The notes under the pieces were generated by a model that saw only the letters and a program-made list of their open reading frames with translations, did no database searches and was not told the origin of the DNA. A stretch of DNA of 64,000 bases from Bowmanella dokdonensis (GTDB lineage: Bacteria; Pseudomonadota; Gammaproteobacteria; Enterobacterales; Alteromonadaceae). The position numbers and the translations under genes are program-made. Positions 8,298-17,092 of this stretch are shown one piece after another. The DNA is taken from positions 1 through 64,000 of the forward strand of contig NZ_JAFKCV010000012.1 of NCBI RefSeq assembly GCF_017254865.1, given 5' to 3'. How positions within the stretch are numbered: position 1 is the first letter of the stretch; every line of letters begins with the position of its first letter.

Positions 8298-9550
8298 TAA
8301 AAGTAGGTTTGTATCAGTTGCCGAATACGAAAATCGTCATCGACAATACCCAGGTAACGCCATTTATCCATGGTTAAACAGGGATGTGAAGTAGAAAAGC
8401 TCAGCATATCACCCACCTGTAAATCTGCCTCAGCCCCGCATTCCAGCATCGCGTGCTGATCCATGATCCTGACCAGCCGCCAGCCTGGCTGTGCCGGTAC
8501 GGGGGCAGCCCTACCCGGGCGATGATGCAGGACAGGAGCGGGCAGACCGGCGTCAAAGGCGACATCCCGTTTACCCATGCCGATAACGGCCATACCGGGC
8601 TCGGGGACAGACTGTACATACGCCCAAAGGGTCAGGCTACTGATGAGATCACCCTGGATATCGCAGGCAAGGGTACTGCGTTGTCTTACCTGTTGCTGGG
8701 CTTCTGCATAGATACCCGTGTCGTGGATCAGGTAACAGCCGGGTCGCAGCAATACCCGGATCCGTCCGGGCAGGGTCGCAGGATCGAGATGCCGGACGAC
8801 CAGGTCGTACCACGCCGAGCCGGCGCCACTGATCAGTACCTCACCAGGGGCGAAATAGTCCTGCTCCAGCAGCTCCAACAATAACTGACGATTCTGTTCT
8901 ACAAAGCCTGCAATCTGCTGTTCTGCCGGGTCGCCGTGAATGACCCCTTCATAAAATGCCAGACCTCGAAGCTTGAGGGAGGGAAACTGACCTATTGCCC
9001 GGCACAGGGTGTTGGCCTGGTCGGCCCGGCGCACCCCACAACGTCCACCCGGTACGCCAATCTCCACCAACACATTCATTGACAGACCCTGATGGGTGAA
9101 AAATCCGTCCAGGGTCTTCAGATTGTCCAGGCAATCGACGAAACAATAGCATTCCAACCCCTCCCTAATCTGATCAGCTACCAGTTGCATATTCCTTTTA
9201 CCCACCAACTGATTGGCCAACATCACCCGACTGACGCCGCTTTGGCTGGCCGCCACCAGTTGCTGGGCTGTGGCCAGGCTCAATCCCCAACAACCGGCCT
9301 CCAGTTGCATTTGAAAAAGCTCAGGTGACATGCTGGTCTTGCCGTGCGGCGCCAAACTGACGTCACTGGCCAGACTGAAATCCCGCATCCAGCGCAGATT
9401 ATTCTGCAAGGCACTACGACTCAACAGGGCAACGGGCAGGGCAACTTCTTCACCGAGCAAATCCCAGCCGCATTGGACCAGGCTGTCTAACTCACCCAGA
9501 CCTTTTTGCTGTCGGGCGGCCTGTGGGGTCAGGAACCTTGTTGTATCCAT
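8297..9550 (-). CDS. PLP-dependent amino acid deaminase, D-serine dehydratase-like (fold III)
   Basis: This 417-residue enzyme combines an alanine-racemase-type N-terminal barrel with a D-serine-dehydratase-like C-terminal domain. K71 in APHGKT is the expected PLP lysine. SHPCLTMDKW near the C-terminus carries the His-x-Cys pair that binds zinc in eukaryotic-type D-serine dehydratases. Related enzymes convert D-serine or D-threonine to the 2-oxo acid through an enamine. It is the first gene of the seven-gene operon and overlaps RpiR by one base. The ATG at 9550 is used; a GTG directly before it (9553) has better spacing from AAGGA. Its likely substrate is the D-amino acid released by the co-encoded deacylase. 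Confidence 0.85.
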   Translation of the reverse strand: MDTTRFLTPQAARQQKGLGELDSLVQCGWDLLGEEVALPVALLSRSALQNNLRWMRDFSLASDVSLAPHGKTSMSPELFQMQLEAGCWGLSLATAQQLVAASQSGVSRVMLANQLVGKRNMQLVADQIREGLECYCFVDCLDNLKTLDGFFTHQGLSMNVLVEIGVPGGRCGVRRADQANTLCRAIGQFPSLKLRGLAFYEGVIHGDPAEQQIAGFVEQNRQLLLELLEQDYFAPGEVLISGAGSAWYDLVVRHLDPATLPGRIRVLLRPGCYLIHDTGIYAEAQQQVRQRSTLACDIQGDLISSLTLWAYVQSVPEPGMAVIGMGKRDVAFDAGLPAPVLHHRPGRAAPVPAQPGWRLVRIMDQHAMLECGAEADLQVGDMLSFSTSHPCLTMDKWRYLGIVDDDFRIRQLIQTYF

Positions 9551-9629
9551 CACACTGCATCGTCCTTCAGCACGGAACAAACGGCATAATCGTCCCTGTC
9601 AGAAAATAACCATTGCATCACTAACTCCA

Positions 9630-9646
9630 GTAATGTTAATAATTAC
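9630..9646. promoter_or_regulatory. candidate RpiR operator upstream of the D-amino-acid operon
   Basis: GTAATGTTAATAATTAC is a 17-base inverted repeat (arms GTAAT/ATTAC, seven-base centre) about 80 bases before the first gene of the operon, in an AT-rich stretch. Its shape resembles operators of RpiR-family proteins such as HexR, and an RpiR gene is second in the operon. The assignment is inference; I could not define a clear -35/-10 pair. Confidence 0.3.
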
Positions 9647-9806
9647 CATATAAAGAAGTTTAATATGATAAAAAGTAACATGAGCAAAGTTAAAGGGCCT
9701 GCAGATTTTTGTCAACAAGGATGTCGGCGAAAAGTTAAGCCGGTTAATGAATTGCCAGAGCCGAAAATGTTCTAGATGCCCTCTCAGGACCAGATTCTGC
9801 TCTGCA

Positions 9807-9964
9807 ATAAGGGGAGGCTGGCCAGAACAGTCCCGCACAGGCTGTCCTGAATCAGCCTCCCCACCTTTCTTGCCTTATTGGTTGGTACGTCATCAGCACT
9901 ATCAGTGGGGAGCTTTTCACCATCAGGAGCATCCCGGTGGGCCGGCCAGTGCCAGTGTGGCCGG
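9807..9964. repeat. hairpin-rich intergenic element
   Basis: The gap from 9551 to 10114 has no convincing gene but holds strong inverted repeats. CAATAAGG (9807-9814) pairs with CCTTATTG (9875-9882). GGGGAGGCTG (9813-9822), sharing two bases with the first arm, pairs with CAGCCTCCCC (9855-9864). A second hairpin is CCGGCCA / TGGCCGG (9942-9948 / 9958-9964). A third pair, TGGCCTGA / TCAGGCCA, ends at the cyclase stop codon. It could be a structured RNA, a REP-like element or a decayed mobile repeat. An 82-codon minus-strand frame (9784-10032, GTG start) resembles nothing I know. Confidence 0.45.
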
Positions 9965-10114
9965 ATAAAGATCTGCTGGAGATTTAACCGGACGGGAAGG
10001 GGACAGGACTCTTCGTCCAGTACCGTTAACACTGACCAGGATGATTTTCGCCGGCTTGAAAGCGTAAAAGCTGTCTGGCCTGATACCGTTGAATAACCCC
10101 TATGCCTGAAGCTG

Positions 10115-11770
10115 TCAGGCCAGCACGGCTACCCTGGCCCGACCTTGGTGTTTGGCCTCATAGAGGGCCTTGTCCGCTCTGCCTATGGCATCGTCGAGGT
10201 GATGATCAGTACTTAGCACACTGGTGATCCCGACACTGAATGTCACCCTGACAGGTATTTTGTCCACACTGATGGGTTCACTGCCCAGATTTTGAATAAG
10301 CCGGGTCATCACATACTCCGCGGCGGACTGTTCGGTGGCGGGCATCAGACAAAGGAATTCTTCTCCTCCGTAGCGGCCCAGTAGATCCTGCTGCCTCAGT
10401 GCCCCTTTGAGCTTGCGTCCGACTATCTGCAACACTGCATCGCCTATGGCATGGCCATGGGTATCATTGATGCGTTTGAAGTGATCAAGATCGATCAGGG
10501 CAACCACCAGTCGGGAATCTTTGTCCCGGCACTCGTTGAATAATGTCTGGCCAATCTCCTTAAGAGCCCGCCGATTGGGCAGTTGCGTCAGTTCATCGGT
10601 GGTGGCCCGCTTGTATTGATCCAGCTCCCGGTTTTTCAACTCCACCATCTTATAGCCCAGCGCCATCGACAGCAGCAGGGTTTCGAACAAAGACGCGATA
10701 GCGACCCCGTAGATGACCAGGGCATTGAGTTCCACCAGCCCCAGGCCATACAGCACCCTGATCCCCACGGCCAGACAGACACTGGCCCAGGCAGTGAACA
10801 AATACTCGGCTGGATAGCCGCCACGCCGGTTGAACAGCATCATGCCCAAGGCGCCCATGGTGGCAACGGAAAGCCATAATGAGGTCAGTTGTAATATCCC
10901 AGAGCCCAGGCTTTGATGCAGCAGGGTCAACGGCACGCTGGCCAGGGCCAGCCAGGCCGGATAGCGCAGGAGGTACCGGCTGATACGAGGGTAATAGGCG
11001 GCGATACCGGAGAACCTGATGATAAAGCGGTTGGCAAAAAACACCGTCAGGGCTGCCGCTGTCCACAGGTACCAGTGGGCTACCCCAAGGGACCAACCAG
11101 GGATAAGCCGATAGACACCTTCAGAGAGAAACAGGAACAGCAGGTTACTGTATAAAAACGGCAGGTAGCGGGCGTAGTCGCGGTCGCGACTGCGCAGGAA
11201 TACCAGGGTATTGACCAGCGTCAGGGTCAGGAAAGCGGCAAACAATCCGGTGTAATACAGCCGGGTATTCTGGGTGGATTGCAAAAATGATGTCTCGGAC
11301 CAGGCTGAAACATGCAGCACAGAAGCCTGCGCAGGCAGGGCTTCCAGTAACAGGTAAGTGGTTTGGGCCGGCAGGGCAAAAGCGATGGCGCGGCTGGCCT
11401 GACGTCCATGCCTGGGCAGTGCCGGGCCGGGCGATCCCCTTTCATCCATTGGATAGAGGGCCAGATGCTTAAACCAGAACAGATCCAGTGAGATAACCTG
11501 TACCGGATCCGGGCAGCCCGCCAGGGAAATGACAAATTGCTGCGATTTGGGTTGTTTGCTCAGCTTCACCGGGCCGGACAGGGCGGGGGAAGAGGGCGGT
11601 ATATCAGTCAGCCCCGGCGGGGTTTCTGAGGCATAAAGCTTGGGACTACAGAAGGTGGCGTCAGCCCTTTCCATATGGGTATCGGGTAACAGGCCAATGA
11701 CAAAGCCGAACAGGCTGACAAGAATGGCCAGTTCCAACCAAATCCAGCCAACATGCCGTTGATTTCCCAT
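10115..11770 (-). CDS. membrane diguanylate cyclase with 7TMR-DISM-type sensor
   Basis: This 551-residue protein makes cyclic di-GMP from two GTP. Order: an N-terminal membrane anchor (about 10-30), a periplasmic sensor-like region (to about 170), a block of seven hydrophobic helices like 7TMR-DISM, and a C-terminal GGDEF domain with an intact RYGGEEF active site. The inhibitory I-site RxxD (RQQD) lies five residues before GGEEF, so product feedback is expected. Start 11770 has GAGG nine bases upstream; an ATG at 11785 is also possible. It is a single gene, downstream of the ABC operon with a gap of about 100 bases. The sensed signal is unknown. Confidence 0.9.
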   Translation of the reverse strand: MGNQRHVGWIWLELAILVSLFGFVIGLLPDTHMERADATFCSPKLYASETPPGLTDIPPSSPALSGPVKLSKQPKSQQFVISLAGCPDPVQVISLDLFWFKHLALYPMDERGSPGPALPRHGRQASRAIAFALPAQTTYLLLEALPAQASVLHVSAWSETSFLQSTQNTRLYYTGLFAAFLTLTLVNTLVFLRSRDRDYARYLPFLYSNLLFLFLSEGVYRLIPGWSLGVAHWYLWTAAALTVFFANRFIIRFSGIAAYYPRISRYLLRYPAWLALASVPLTLLHQSLGSGILQLTSLWLSVATMGALGMMLFNRRGGYPAEYLFTAWASVCLAVGIRVLYGLGLVELNALVIYGVAIASLFETLLLSMALGYKMVELKNRELDQYKRATTDELTQLPNRRALKEIGQTLFNECRDKDSRLVVALIDLDHFKRINDTHGHAIGDAVLQIVGRKLKGALRQQDLLGRYGGEEFLCLMPATEQSAAEYVMTRLIQNLGSEPISVDKIPVRVTFSVGITSVLSTDHHLDDAIGRADKALYEAKHQGRARVAVLA

Positions 11771-11876
11771 CTGATACTGCCTCATTCAGAATAAGCCGGG
11801 GCGACAGATTCAAACCTGCCGCCCCGAGTCTACCACAAGGGCAAATCAACGATCACCCCTGGTGTGAGGCCGGGTC

Positions 11877-13109
11877 TCAGACGGTTCGGGTTGCAATAGC
11901 CGGCGCGATTCCCGCCGCCCGTTTGGCCGGCCCGAACACCGCCAGTTGGCCGACCATCCACAGCACCAACATGCCCAGCGGAATAAAATACCAGTCGATA
12001 CGATCCAGACTGAAGGCCTGCACCAGGTAGATATTCAGTCCTATGGTCAGAGCGGCGCCCAGCACCACGCCCACGGTGCTGATTAAGAAATTTTCCAGCA
12101 TAAAGTAGCGCAGAATCGCGCTCTGGCTGGCACCCAGCGCCCTGCGTGTGCCGATTTGCTTGCGACGGCGATTGACGCTGAAACTGGCCAGGCCAACGAT
12201 ACCCAGTGCAGTGACAACCGTCAGGATGACCATTACGGTGGTGAGGATCTTGATCATGGCGCCGTGGCGGCGGTAGCTTCGTTCACGGGTGTCCATCATG
12301 CTGGTCACGTCCCTTATGATGCGGCCTTTGTTGCTCTCGGCAAGGATCTCCTCCACCTTGGGCATCAGCTCGTCCCTCCTGCCCGGTTCGGTACGCACCA
12401 GATACCGGGAGGAACTGAACAGGGTTTTCTCCGGCGACAGCATGGCATGTTCGACATTGTTCCAGCCTACCCAGGGGGCCTGGAGCTTATCGATAATGCC
12501 CATTATCAGTATCGGCTCGTTGTCGTTGATATACACCGTCTTGCCGACCACCTGCTGCCAGGGTTCCTCCGGGAACAAACTTTCGGCCATGGCTTTGGTG
12601 ATAATCGTCTGATCAGGCCAGTTGGTCTGGGCCCGTTCACGCCAGCGGACATGGGTGGGTTTGAAGGCTTCACCGGCGATGAGTTCCAGATCCAGCGCCT
12701 CCAGCACGTGTTCATCGACCATGTACACCGCCGTGCCCACCCCGTCAAATTCGGCGCCGGGCTGAGTTTGCAAACCCATGGACCAGCCTCCGCCACTGAT
12801 GGGTATGGCGTTGATCTGAACGGCGTCGATGACGCCGGGCAGGGCACGGATAGTATTAAGATCCGTTTCTATCGTCACCTGCTCGTTAAAGTCGTTGGCA
12901 AAGCCGGTGCTGATCAGGTGGAAGCTGTTGGCTTCGTCTATGCCACTGTCTCTGGCCATCAGTTCCTGACGTTCCAGGATGATGTGGATGGCGTTGACAA
13001 TGATGCACATGGTCACCGCAATCTGGATGGCGATCAGCAGGGCACCAACCTTGTTGCGCATCAGGGCTCTTAAAATGGGGCCCACTTCCCATGAAGATGA
13101 ATTGAACAT
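11877..13109 (-). CDS. ABC transporter permease, MacB/FtsX type (second permease)
   Basis: This 410-residue protein has the MacB/FtsX layout: one N-terminal helix (about 20-42), a long periplasmic domain (MacB_PCD, about 45-270) and three C-terminal helices in the FtsX domain, with the conserved RRKQIGTRRALGAS segment before helix three. AAGGAG lies seven bases before the ATG, and the gene starts nine bases after the first permease. Such permeases use ATP binding in the cytoplasm to move periplasmic cargo (macrolides, peptides, lipoproteins) by mechanotransmission. Here the two permeases probably form a heterodimer. Confidence 0.88.
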   Translation of the reverse strand: MFNSSSWEVGPILRALMRNKVGALLIAIQIAVTMCIIVNAIHIILERQELMARDSGIDEANSFHLISTGFANDFNEQVTIETDLNTIRALPGVIDAVQINAIPISGGGWSMGLQTQPGAEFDGVGTAVYMVDEHVLEALDLELIAGEAFKPTHVRWRERAQTNWPDQTIITKAMAESLFPEEPWQQVVGKTVYINDNEPILIMGIIDKLQAPWVGWNNVEHAMLSPEKTLFSSSRYLVRTEPGRRDELMPKVEEILAESNKGRIIRDVTSMMDTRERSYRRHGAMIKILTTVMVILTVVTALGIVGLASFSVNRRRKQIGTRRALGASQSAILRYFMLENFLISTVGVVLGAALTIGLNIYLVQAFSLDRIDWYFIPLGMLVLWMVGQLAVFGPAKRAAGIAPAIATRTV

Positions 13110-13118
13110 GGGGACTCC

Positions 13119-14432
13119 TTATTGACTCTTGAGTTGGCTGGCAGGGGCGATATTGCAGGCCCGCCAGGTGGGATATAGACCGGCTGCAATACTGGACACC
13201 AATGCCAGCAGCAGAGCCACGGCCACCATGGTCAGATCCAGTGACGTGAGATTCTCGGCAAAGTCCCCGTACAGGCTGCCGATGCCGAGCAGTCCGAGCA
13301 TGGCCAGTCCCAGCCCGGCGATGCCGCCGGCAATTCCGATGCAGGCCGTTTCCACCAGGTGCTGCATGAACAAATCCCCCTTGGAGGCACCTACGGCGCG
13401 GCGCAATCCTATCTCCGCCGCCTTGCCGCTGAATTTGGACAATAACAGGCCGATGGTGTTAAGCAGGCAAACCAGCAGGAACATAAAGCTCAGCCACAGC
13501 ATAATGCGGGCATCGTCGGCCACCACTTCCTGAATCTCCATCCACTGCATTACGTTGGACAAGCGGTTGTTGAGTGGTCGGGGAAAGCGGCCCAGGGCTT
13601 TCTGATCATCGGCATAGCTGTTCAAAAACGCCAGGTAGTCTTGTTTGTCCCGCTCAGTGGGTAATTCCACCCACATCTGGTAGTTGACGCATTCGGACTG
13701 TAAGAAGGCCTTGAAGCTGTCACCTTCCGGGCTTTTCCAGCAGTTGGTATTGCCGCCGTTGGGCAACTCCAGTTCTTCTTTAAGCAAAAAGGGCATAAAC
13801 AGGTCTTCAGTCTCGTTAAAGGCGCCGGTGGTGACATCATAGAACTTGGGCACCGGCTGCCAGTGATTGAGGACCCCGACCACAGTAAACTGGTTGCCGC
13901 CGATACGGATGCTGCGACCTACCGAGTTCTCGCCGCCGAACACCCGTTCGTTGGTTTCCCGGCTCAGCACCACTATCTGTTCGCGGGCCAGATCCTGACT
14001 CTCACTCCAACCGCTGCCATACAGAAACGGCACATCGAACATGGGGAAAAAATCAGCAAAGGTCAGACGAATGCCGGCATTAAAAGGCTTGGAGTCCTGC
14101 CCATGGGGCTCTATTACCGCGCCGGAGCTGGCCATAGCGACCTGTCTGGTCGCCTTACGGGCATTCATCAGGTTGTTGGCATCGGTCCAGGTCAACTGAT
14201 CCGGTGGTTCATTGGGTTCATCGTAGGGGTCGTTGGGATCCCAACTGTCCACTTGCACGTAAAAGAGCTCATCGCTCTTATGTGGAATGGGATCGGCCGA
14301 CATCAGATAGTTGACGGTAATAGTGGTCATGCTGGCACCAATGCCCAGGGCAATGGCGGCCACCATCAGACTGCTCAGAATGGGATTGCGCTTGATGCTA
14401 AGCAGCGCCAGTCGCAGATAGTAGCTGAACAT
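13119..14432 (-). CDS. ABC transporter permease, MacB/FtsX type (first permease)
   Basis: This 437-residue permease starts at MFSYYLRLALLSIKRNP (14432), where AAGGAG lies seven bases upstream; the frame reads further back only into the ATPase gene. It has one N-terminal helix, a MacB_PCD periplasmic domain with cysteines in the NTNCWKSPEG region, and three C-terminal helices with KAAEIGLRRAVGASKGDLF, typical of FtsX domains. It lies ten bases after the ATPase. With its neighbour it replaces the homodimeric MacB membrane part by two different subunits. Substrate unknown. Confidence 0.88.
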   Translation of the reverse strand: MFSYYLRLALLSIKRNPILSSLMVAAIALGIGASMTTITVNYLMSADPIPHKSDELFYVQVDSWDPNDPYDEPNEPPDQLTWTDANNLMNARKATRQVAMASSGAVIEPHGQDSKPFNAGIRLTFADFFPMFDVPFLYGSGWSESQDLAREQIVVLSRETNERVFGGENSVGRSIRIGGNQFTVVGVLNHWQPVPKFYDVTTGAFNETEDLFMPFLLKEELELPNGGNTNCWKSPEGDSFKAFLQSECVNYQMWVELPTERDKQDYLAFLNSYADDQKALGRFPRPLNNRLSNVMQWMEIQEVVADDARIMLWLSFMFLLVCLLNTIGLLLSKFSGKAAEIGLRRAVGASKGDLFMQHLVETACIGIAGGIAGLGLAMLGLLGIGSLYGDFAENLTSLDLTMVAVALLLALVSSIAAGLYPTWRACNIAPASQLKSQ

Positions 14433-14442
14433 AGGGGGCTCC

Positions 14443-15171
14443 TTATTGCTTGCTGTTGGCCACTTTGGATGCCGCAGTCTCGTCTTCGGCAAAAGCGGAG
14501 ACTTCATGCAACTCACTGACCTTGCCGTCCCTGACGAAGATGTTACGTCTGGCCTGTTTGGCCAGTAACGGATCGTGGGTAACCATAACGATGGTGGTGC
14601 CCCGGGCATTAATGTCTTTAAGCAGATCCATCACGCTGTGGGCCATTTTGCTGTCCAGATTGCCCGTAGGCTCATCCGCCAGCAGAAAACGTGGCTCGCC
14701 GGCCAGGGCCCGGGCGATGGCCACCCGTTGCTGCTGACCGCCGGAAAGCTGTGATGGCAGATGTTTCATACGGCTGGCCAGGCCCACCATTTCCAGGCTC
14801 TGCTCGATCCGCCGCTTACGTTCAGCCGACCTGAACCCCCGGTAGCGCAGGGGAACATCCACGTTGTCGAACAGGTTCAAATCCGGTATCAGGTTAAACC
14901 CCTGAAAGATAAAGCCTATCTTCTCGTTACGGATGCGGCTGCGCTCCTTGTCACTGAGGTTGCTCACATCCAGGCCATCCAGGTGGTATTGACCTCCATT
15001 GAAGGTCTCAAGCAGACCGGCGATGTTCAAGAAGGTGGTCTTACCCGAACCGGACGGCCCGGTCACGGCGACAAAGTCCCCCTCCTGCACATGCAGGTTG
15101 AAGTCGCGAAGGGCATGGGTTTCCACCAGATCGGTGCGAAATACCTTGGTCACATTATTCATTTTTAACAT
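14443..15171 (-). CDS. ABC transporter ATPase, MacB/LolD type
   Basis: This 242-residue ATPase shows Walker A (GPSGSGKTT, about residues 38-46), the Q-loop in FQGFNLIPDLNLFDNV, the LSGGQQQRVAIARAL signature, Walker B (FLLADEPTGNLD) and the switch histidine (MVTHD). It belongs to the lipoprotein/macrolide export group and should energise the two permeases encoded next. AAGGG lies eight bases before the ATG. The roughly 105-base gap to the adaptor gene contains short repeats of GTTACT but no evident terminator, so all four genes probably form one operon. Confidence 0.93.
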   Translation of the reverse strand: MLKMNNVTKVFRTDLVETHALRDFNLHVQEGDFVAVTGPSGSGKTTFLNIAGLLETFNGGQYHLDGLDVSNLSDKERSRIRNEKIGFIFQGFNLIPDLNLFDNVDVPLRYRGFRSAERKRRIEQSLEMVGLASRMKHLPSQLSGGQQQRVAIARALAGEPRFLLADEPTGNLDSKMAHSVMDLLKDINARGTTIVMVTHDPLLAKQARRNIFVRDGKVSELHEVSAFAEDETAASKVANSKQ

Positions 15172-15277
15172 TATGTTATCCCTTGTTAGTAGTTACCGGT
15201 GACGGATGTTCGATACTGATGTCGTCATGTTATTGATTCGGCTTACTCATCATCCGTTACTTGTTACTCGTTACTGT

Positions 15278-16552
15278 TCAGTTAGTGATCTGTACCAGTT
15301 CCGCCCCGTCGAACTGATCCGTGCCTGACACTATGATGGTATCTCCGGGCTTAAGACCGGCCAGGACTTCAACGCTGGACAGGCTTCTGGCGCCTGTTTC
15401 GATGGTCTGGCGCCTGGCCATGCCATCACTGACCACATAGGCGATGCGGCCGTTGCCGCTTTCCAGGAACTGGCCGCGCTGGACCATCATCACGTTGGCC
15501 TTGTTTTCCATCAGGATGCGGGTGGTCAGGCGCTGATTCTGGCGCAGACCCTGGGGGGTAGAGGAGGCGAAACGCACCCGTCCGGTCACCTGATTGTTCT
15601 CAATCTCAGGGGAGATAGTGACCAGCGTGGCCTGGTGCGTTTCACCATTGAAGTTGACTTGTGCATCCATGCCGATGGCCAGATCGTCGGCGTAGCTTTC
15701 TGGGATGGCCACCTCCAGTTCGAACTGGGTCAGGTCCACCACACTGAGAATGGCCTGGTTTCTGGCTACCTGGTTTTTCTGCTGCACCGCCAGATTGCCC
15801 ACTATGCCGTTAACAGGGGAGCGCAGGGACAGCTCATCCACCTGGCGCTTTAGCTCGCTGACCAGCAGGGTCTGGCGATCCACCTGCAATTGGCTGCTTT
15901 GAATTTCGAATTCCAGCCTTTCGAGGTCCAGATTGCCGTCCTGCACCGCATGCTGATAGACCAGTCTGGCGTTTTCCAGCTCATCCTGGGCCTTCTCATA
16001 GTCAATCTGGCTGATGGTGTTGGTTTCATAGGCCTTGTCGGCGCGGCGTTTTTCACGGTCGGCGGCGGTCAGGGCGACTTTGGCCATATCCACCGCTTTC
16101 TGGTTCTCCAACTGTTGGATCTTGGCCTGAATACGCTGACGATCCAGCTCCATAATGAGCTTCTGCAGACTGGACTCTTCCTGCTCCAGTTCATTGGTCA
16201 GTTCGGGACTGTCGATGCTGGCCAGCACCTGTCCGACGCTGACCTCGTCGCCGGCATCCACTTCGAAGGTAATGGTGCCCTGGGCCGGACTGTAGAGTCT
16301 TGGGCTGACGGCGGCCACTACCTGACCCTGCACCGACAGATCGCGGACAAAATCACCCTGTGTAACCTGGGCCAGGCGCAGGCGTTGCAAGGGCACCGAT
16401 ATTTCGGCGCTGGACCAGTTACTGATGGCCGGGGCCAGCGTACTGAGGCCGGCGGCCCCAACGGCCAGCGCGATGGCGACAAACAAATATTTCTTGCGAT
16501 TCTTACTTGGGGCCAGAACCACGTCCTGGCCGCTGGTATCGGCGATTTTCAT
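15278..16552 (-). CDS. HlyD/MacA-family periplasmic adaptor
   Basis: This 424-residue adaptor has a cytoplasmic N-terminal tail, a membrane helix (about 25-45), a split lipoyl-like domain (LYSPAQGTITFEVDAGDEVSVGQVLASID ahead of the coil, LRSPVNGIVGNLAV after it), a long coiled-coil hairpin (about 125-245) and a beta-barrel/MP-proximal C-terminus. It connects an inner-membrane MacB-like transporter with an outer-membrane TolC-type channel. It is the first gene of the adaptor-ATPase-permease-permease operon; no TolC gene is nearby. It faces the divergent MAPEG gene across about 150 AT-rich bases that probably hold both promoters. Confidence 0.9.
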   Translation of the reverse strand: MKIADTSGQDVVLAPSKNRKKYLFVAIALAVGAAGLSTLAPAISNWSSAEISVPLQRLRLAQVTQGDFVRDLSVQGQVVAAVSPRLYSPAQGTITFEVDAGDEVSVGQVLASIDSPELTNELEQEESSLQKLIMELDRQRIQAKIQQLENQKAVDMAKVALTAADREKRRADKAYETNTISQIDYEKAQDELENARLVYQHAVQDGNLDLERLEFEIQSSQLQVDRQTLLVSELKRQVDELSLRSPVNGIVGNLAVQQKNQVARNQAILSVVDLTQFELEVAIPESYADDLAIGMDAQVNFNGETHQATLVTISPEIENNQVTGRVRFASSTPQGLRQNQRLTTRILMENKANVMMVQRGQFLESGNGRIAYVVSDGMARRQTIETGARSLSSVEVLAGLKPGDTIIVSGTDQFDGAELVQITN

Positions 16553-16702
16553 TCCGTCTTCCTGAAATTACTGAGAAACAATCACTGGGTAAGTCGAGAC
16601 GACAGAACAAATGGTTTAAATCGGGAATGTAAAAAATTGTGTTTTTTTAAAGACCTACAAAGCGCTAGGATAACTAATATTAAAAAAATGGGAGAAATAC
16701 AG

Positions 16703-17089
16703 ATGGTAACCTTGTTTTACGCGGGTTTGCTGACGCTGCTGGTGGTGGCACTGTCAGCCAGGGTCATAGTGCTGCGCAACCGTCATCGGGTGGCCATCGG
16801 CGATGGCGGTAATCAGGAGCTGCAACTGGCTATCCGTGCCCATGGCAATACCCTGGAGTATATTCCCCTGGCCCTGGTATTGATGCTGATGCTGGAGTCA
16901 GTGAATATTGGCGATAGCCTGTTGCATGGACTTGGCTTGCTGTTGCTGGCGGGCAGGCTGATCCATGCCTATTCGATTCCGGCCAGAAATCTTAAGTTGA
17001 GAGTCACCGGCATGATCCTGACTTTTTTGATGCTGCTGGTCAGCGCCGGTATCGGTCTGGGCCTGGCCGTCACCCGGCTGAGCCTGTAA
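16703..17089 (+). CDS. MAPEG-family membrane protein
   Basis: This 128-residue protein has four hydrophobic segments and the MAPEG (membrane-associated eicosanoid/glutathione metabolism) pattern, with RVIVLRNRHRVAIGDGGNQ followed by the RAHGNTLEYIPLALVL motif. Bacterial members are glutathione-dependent or of unknown role. The ATG at 16703 has GGAGA about seven bases upstream. The start is a little downstream of another ATG (16688), which is less well placed. The following DUF2937 gene begins three bases after the stop, so the two form an operon. Confidence 0.85.
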   Translation: MVTLFYAGLLTLLVVALSARVIVLRNRHRVAIGDGGNQELQLAIRAHGNTLEYIPLALVLMLMLESVNIGDSLLHGLGLLLLAGRLIHAYSIPARNLKLRVTGMILTFLMLLVSAGIGLGLAVTRLSL

Positions 17090-17092
17090 GCC

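Noticed and set aside
9784-10032. An 82-codon minus-strand frame in the hairpin-rich gap
   Set aside because: GTG start without a clear ribosome site, no known similarity, and the sequence is explained by the inverted repeats.
15172-15277. Short GTTACT repeats between adaptor and ATPase genes
   Set aside because: Too short and irregular to be a defined repeat element.
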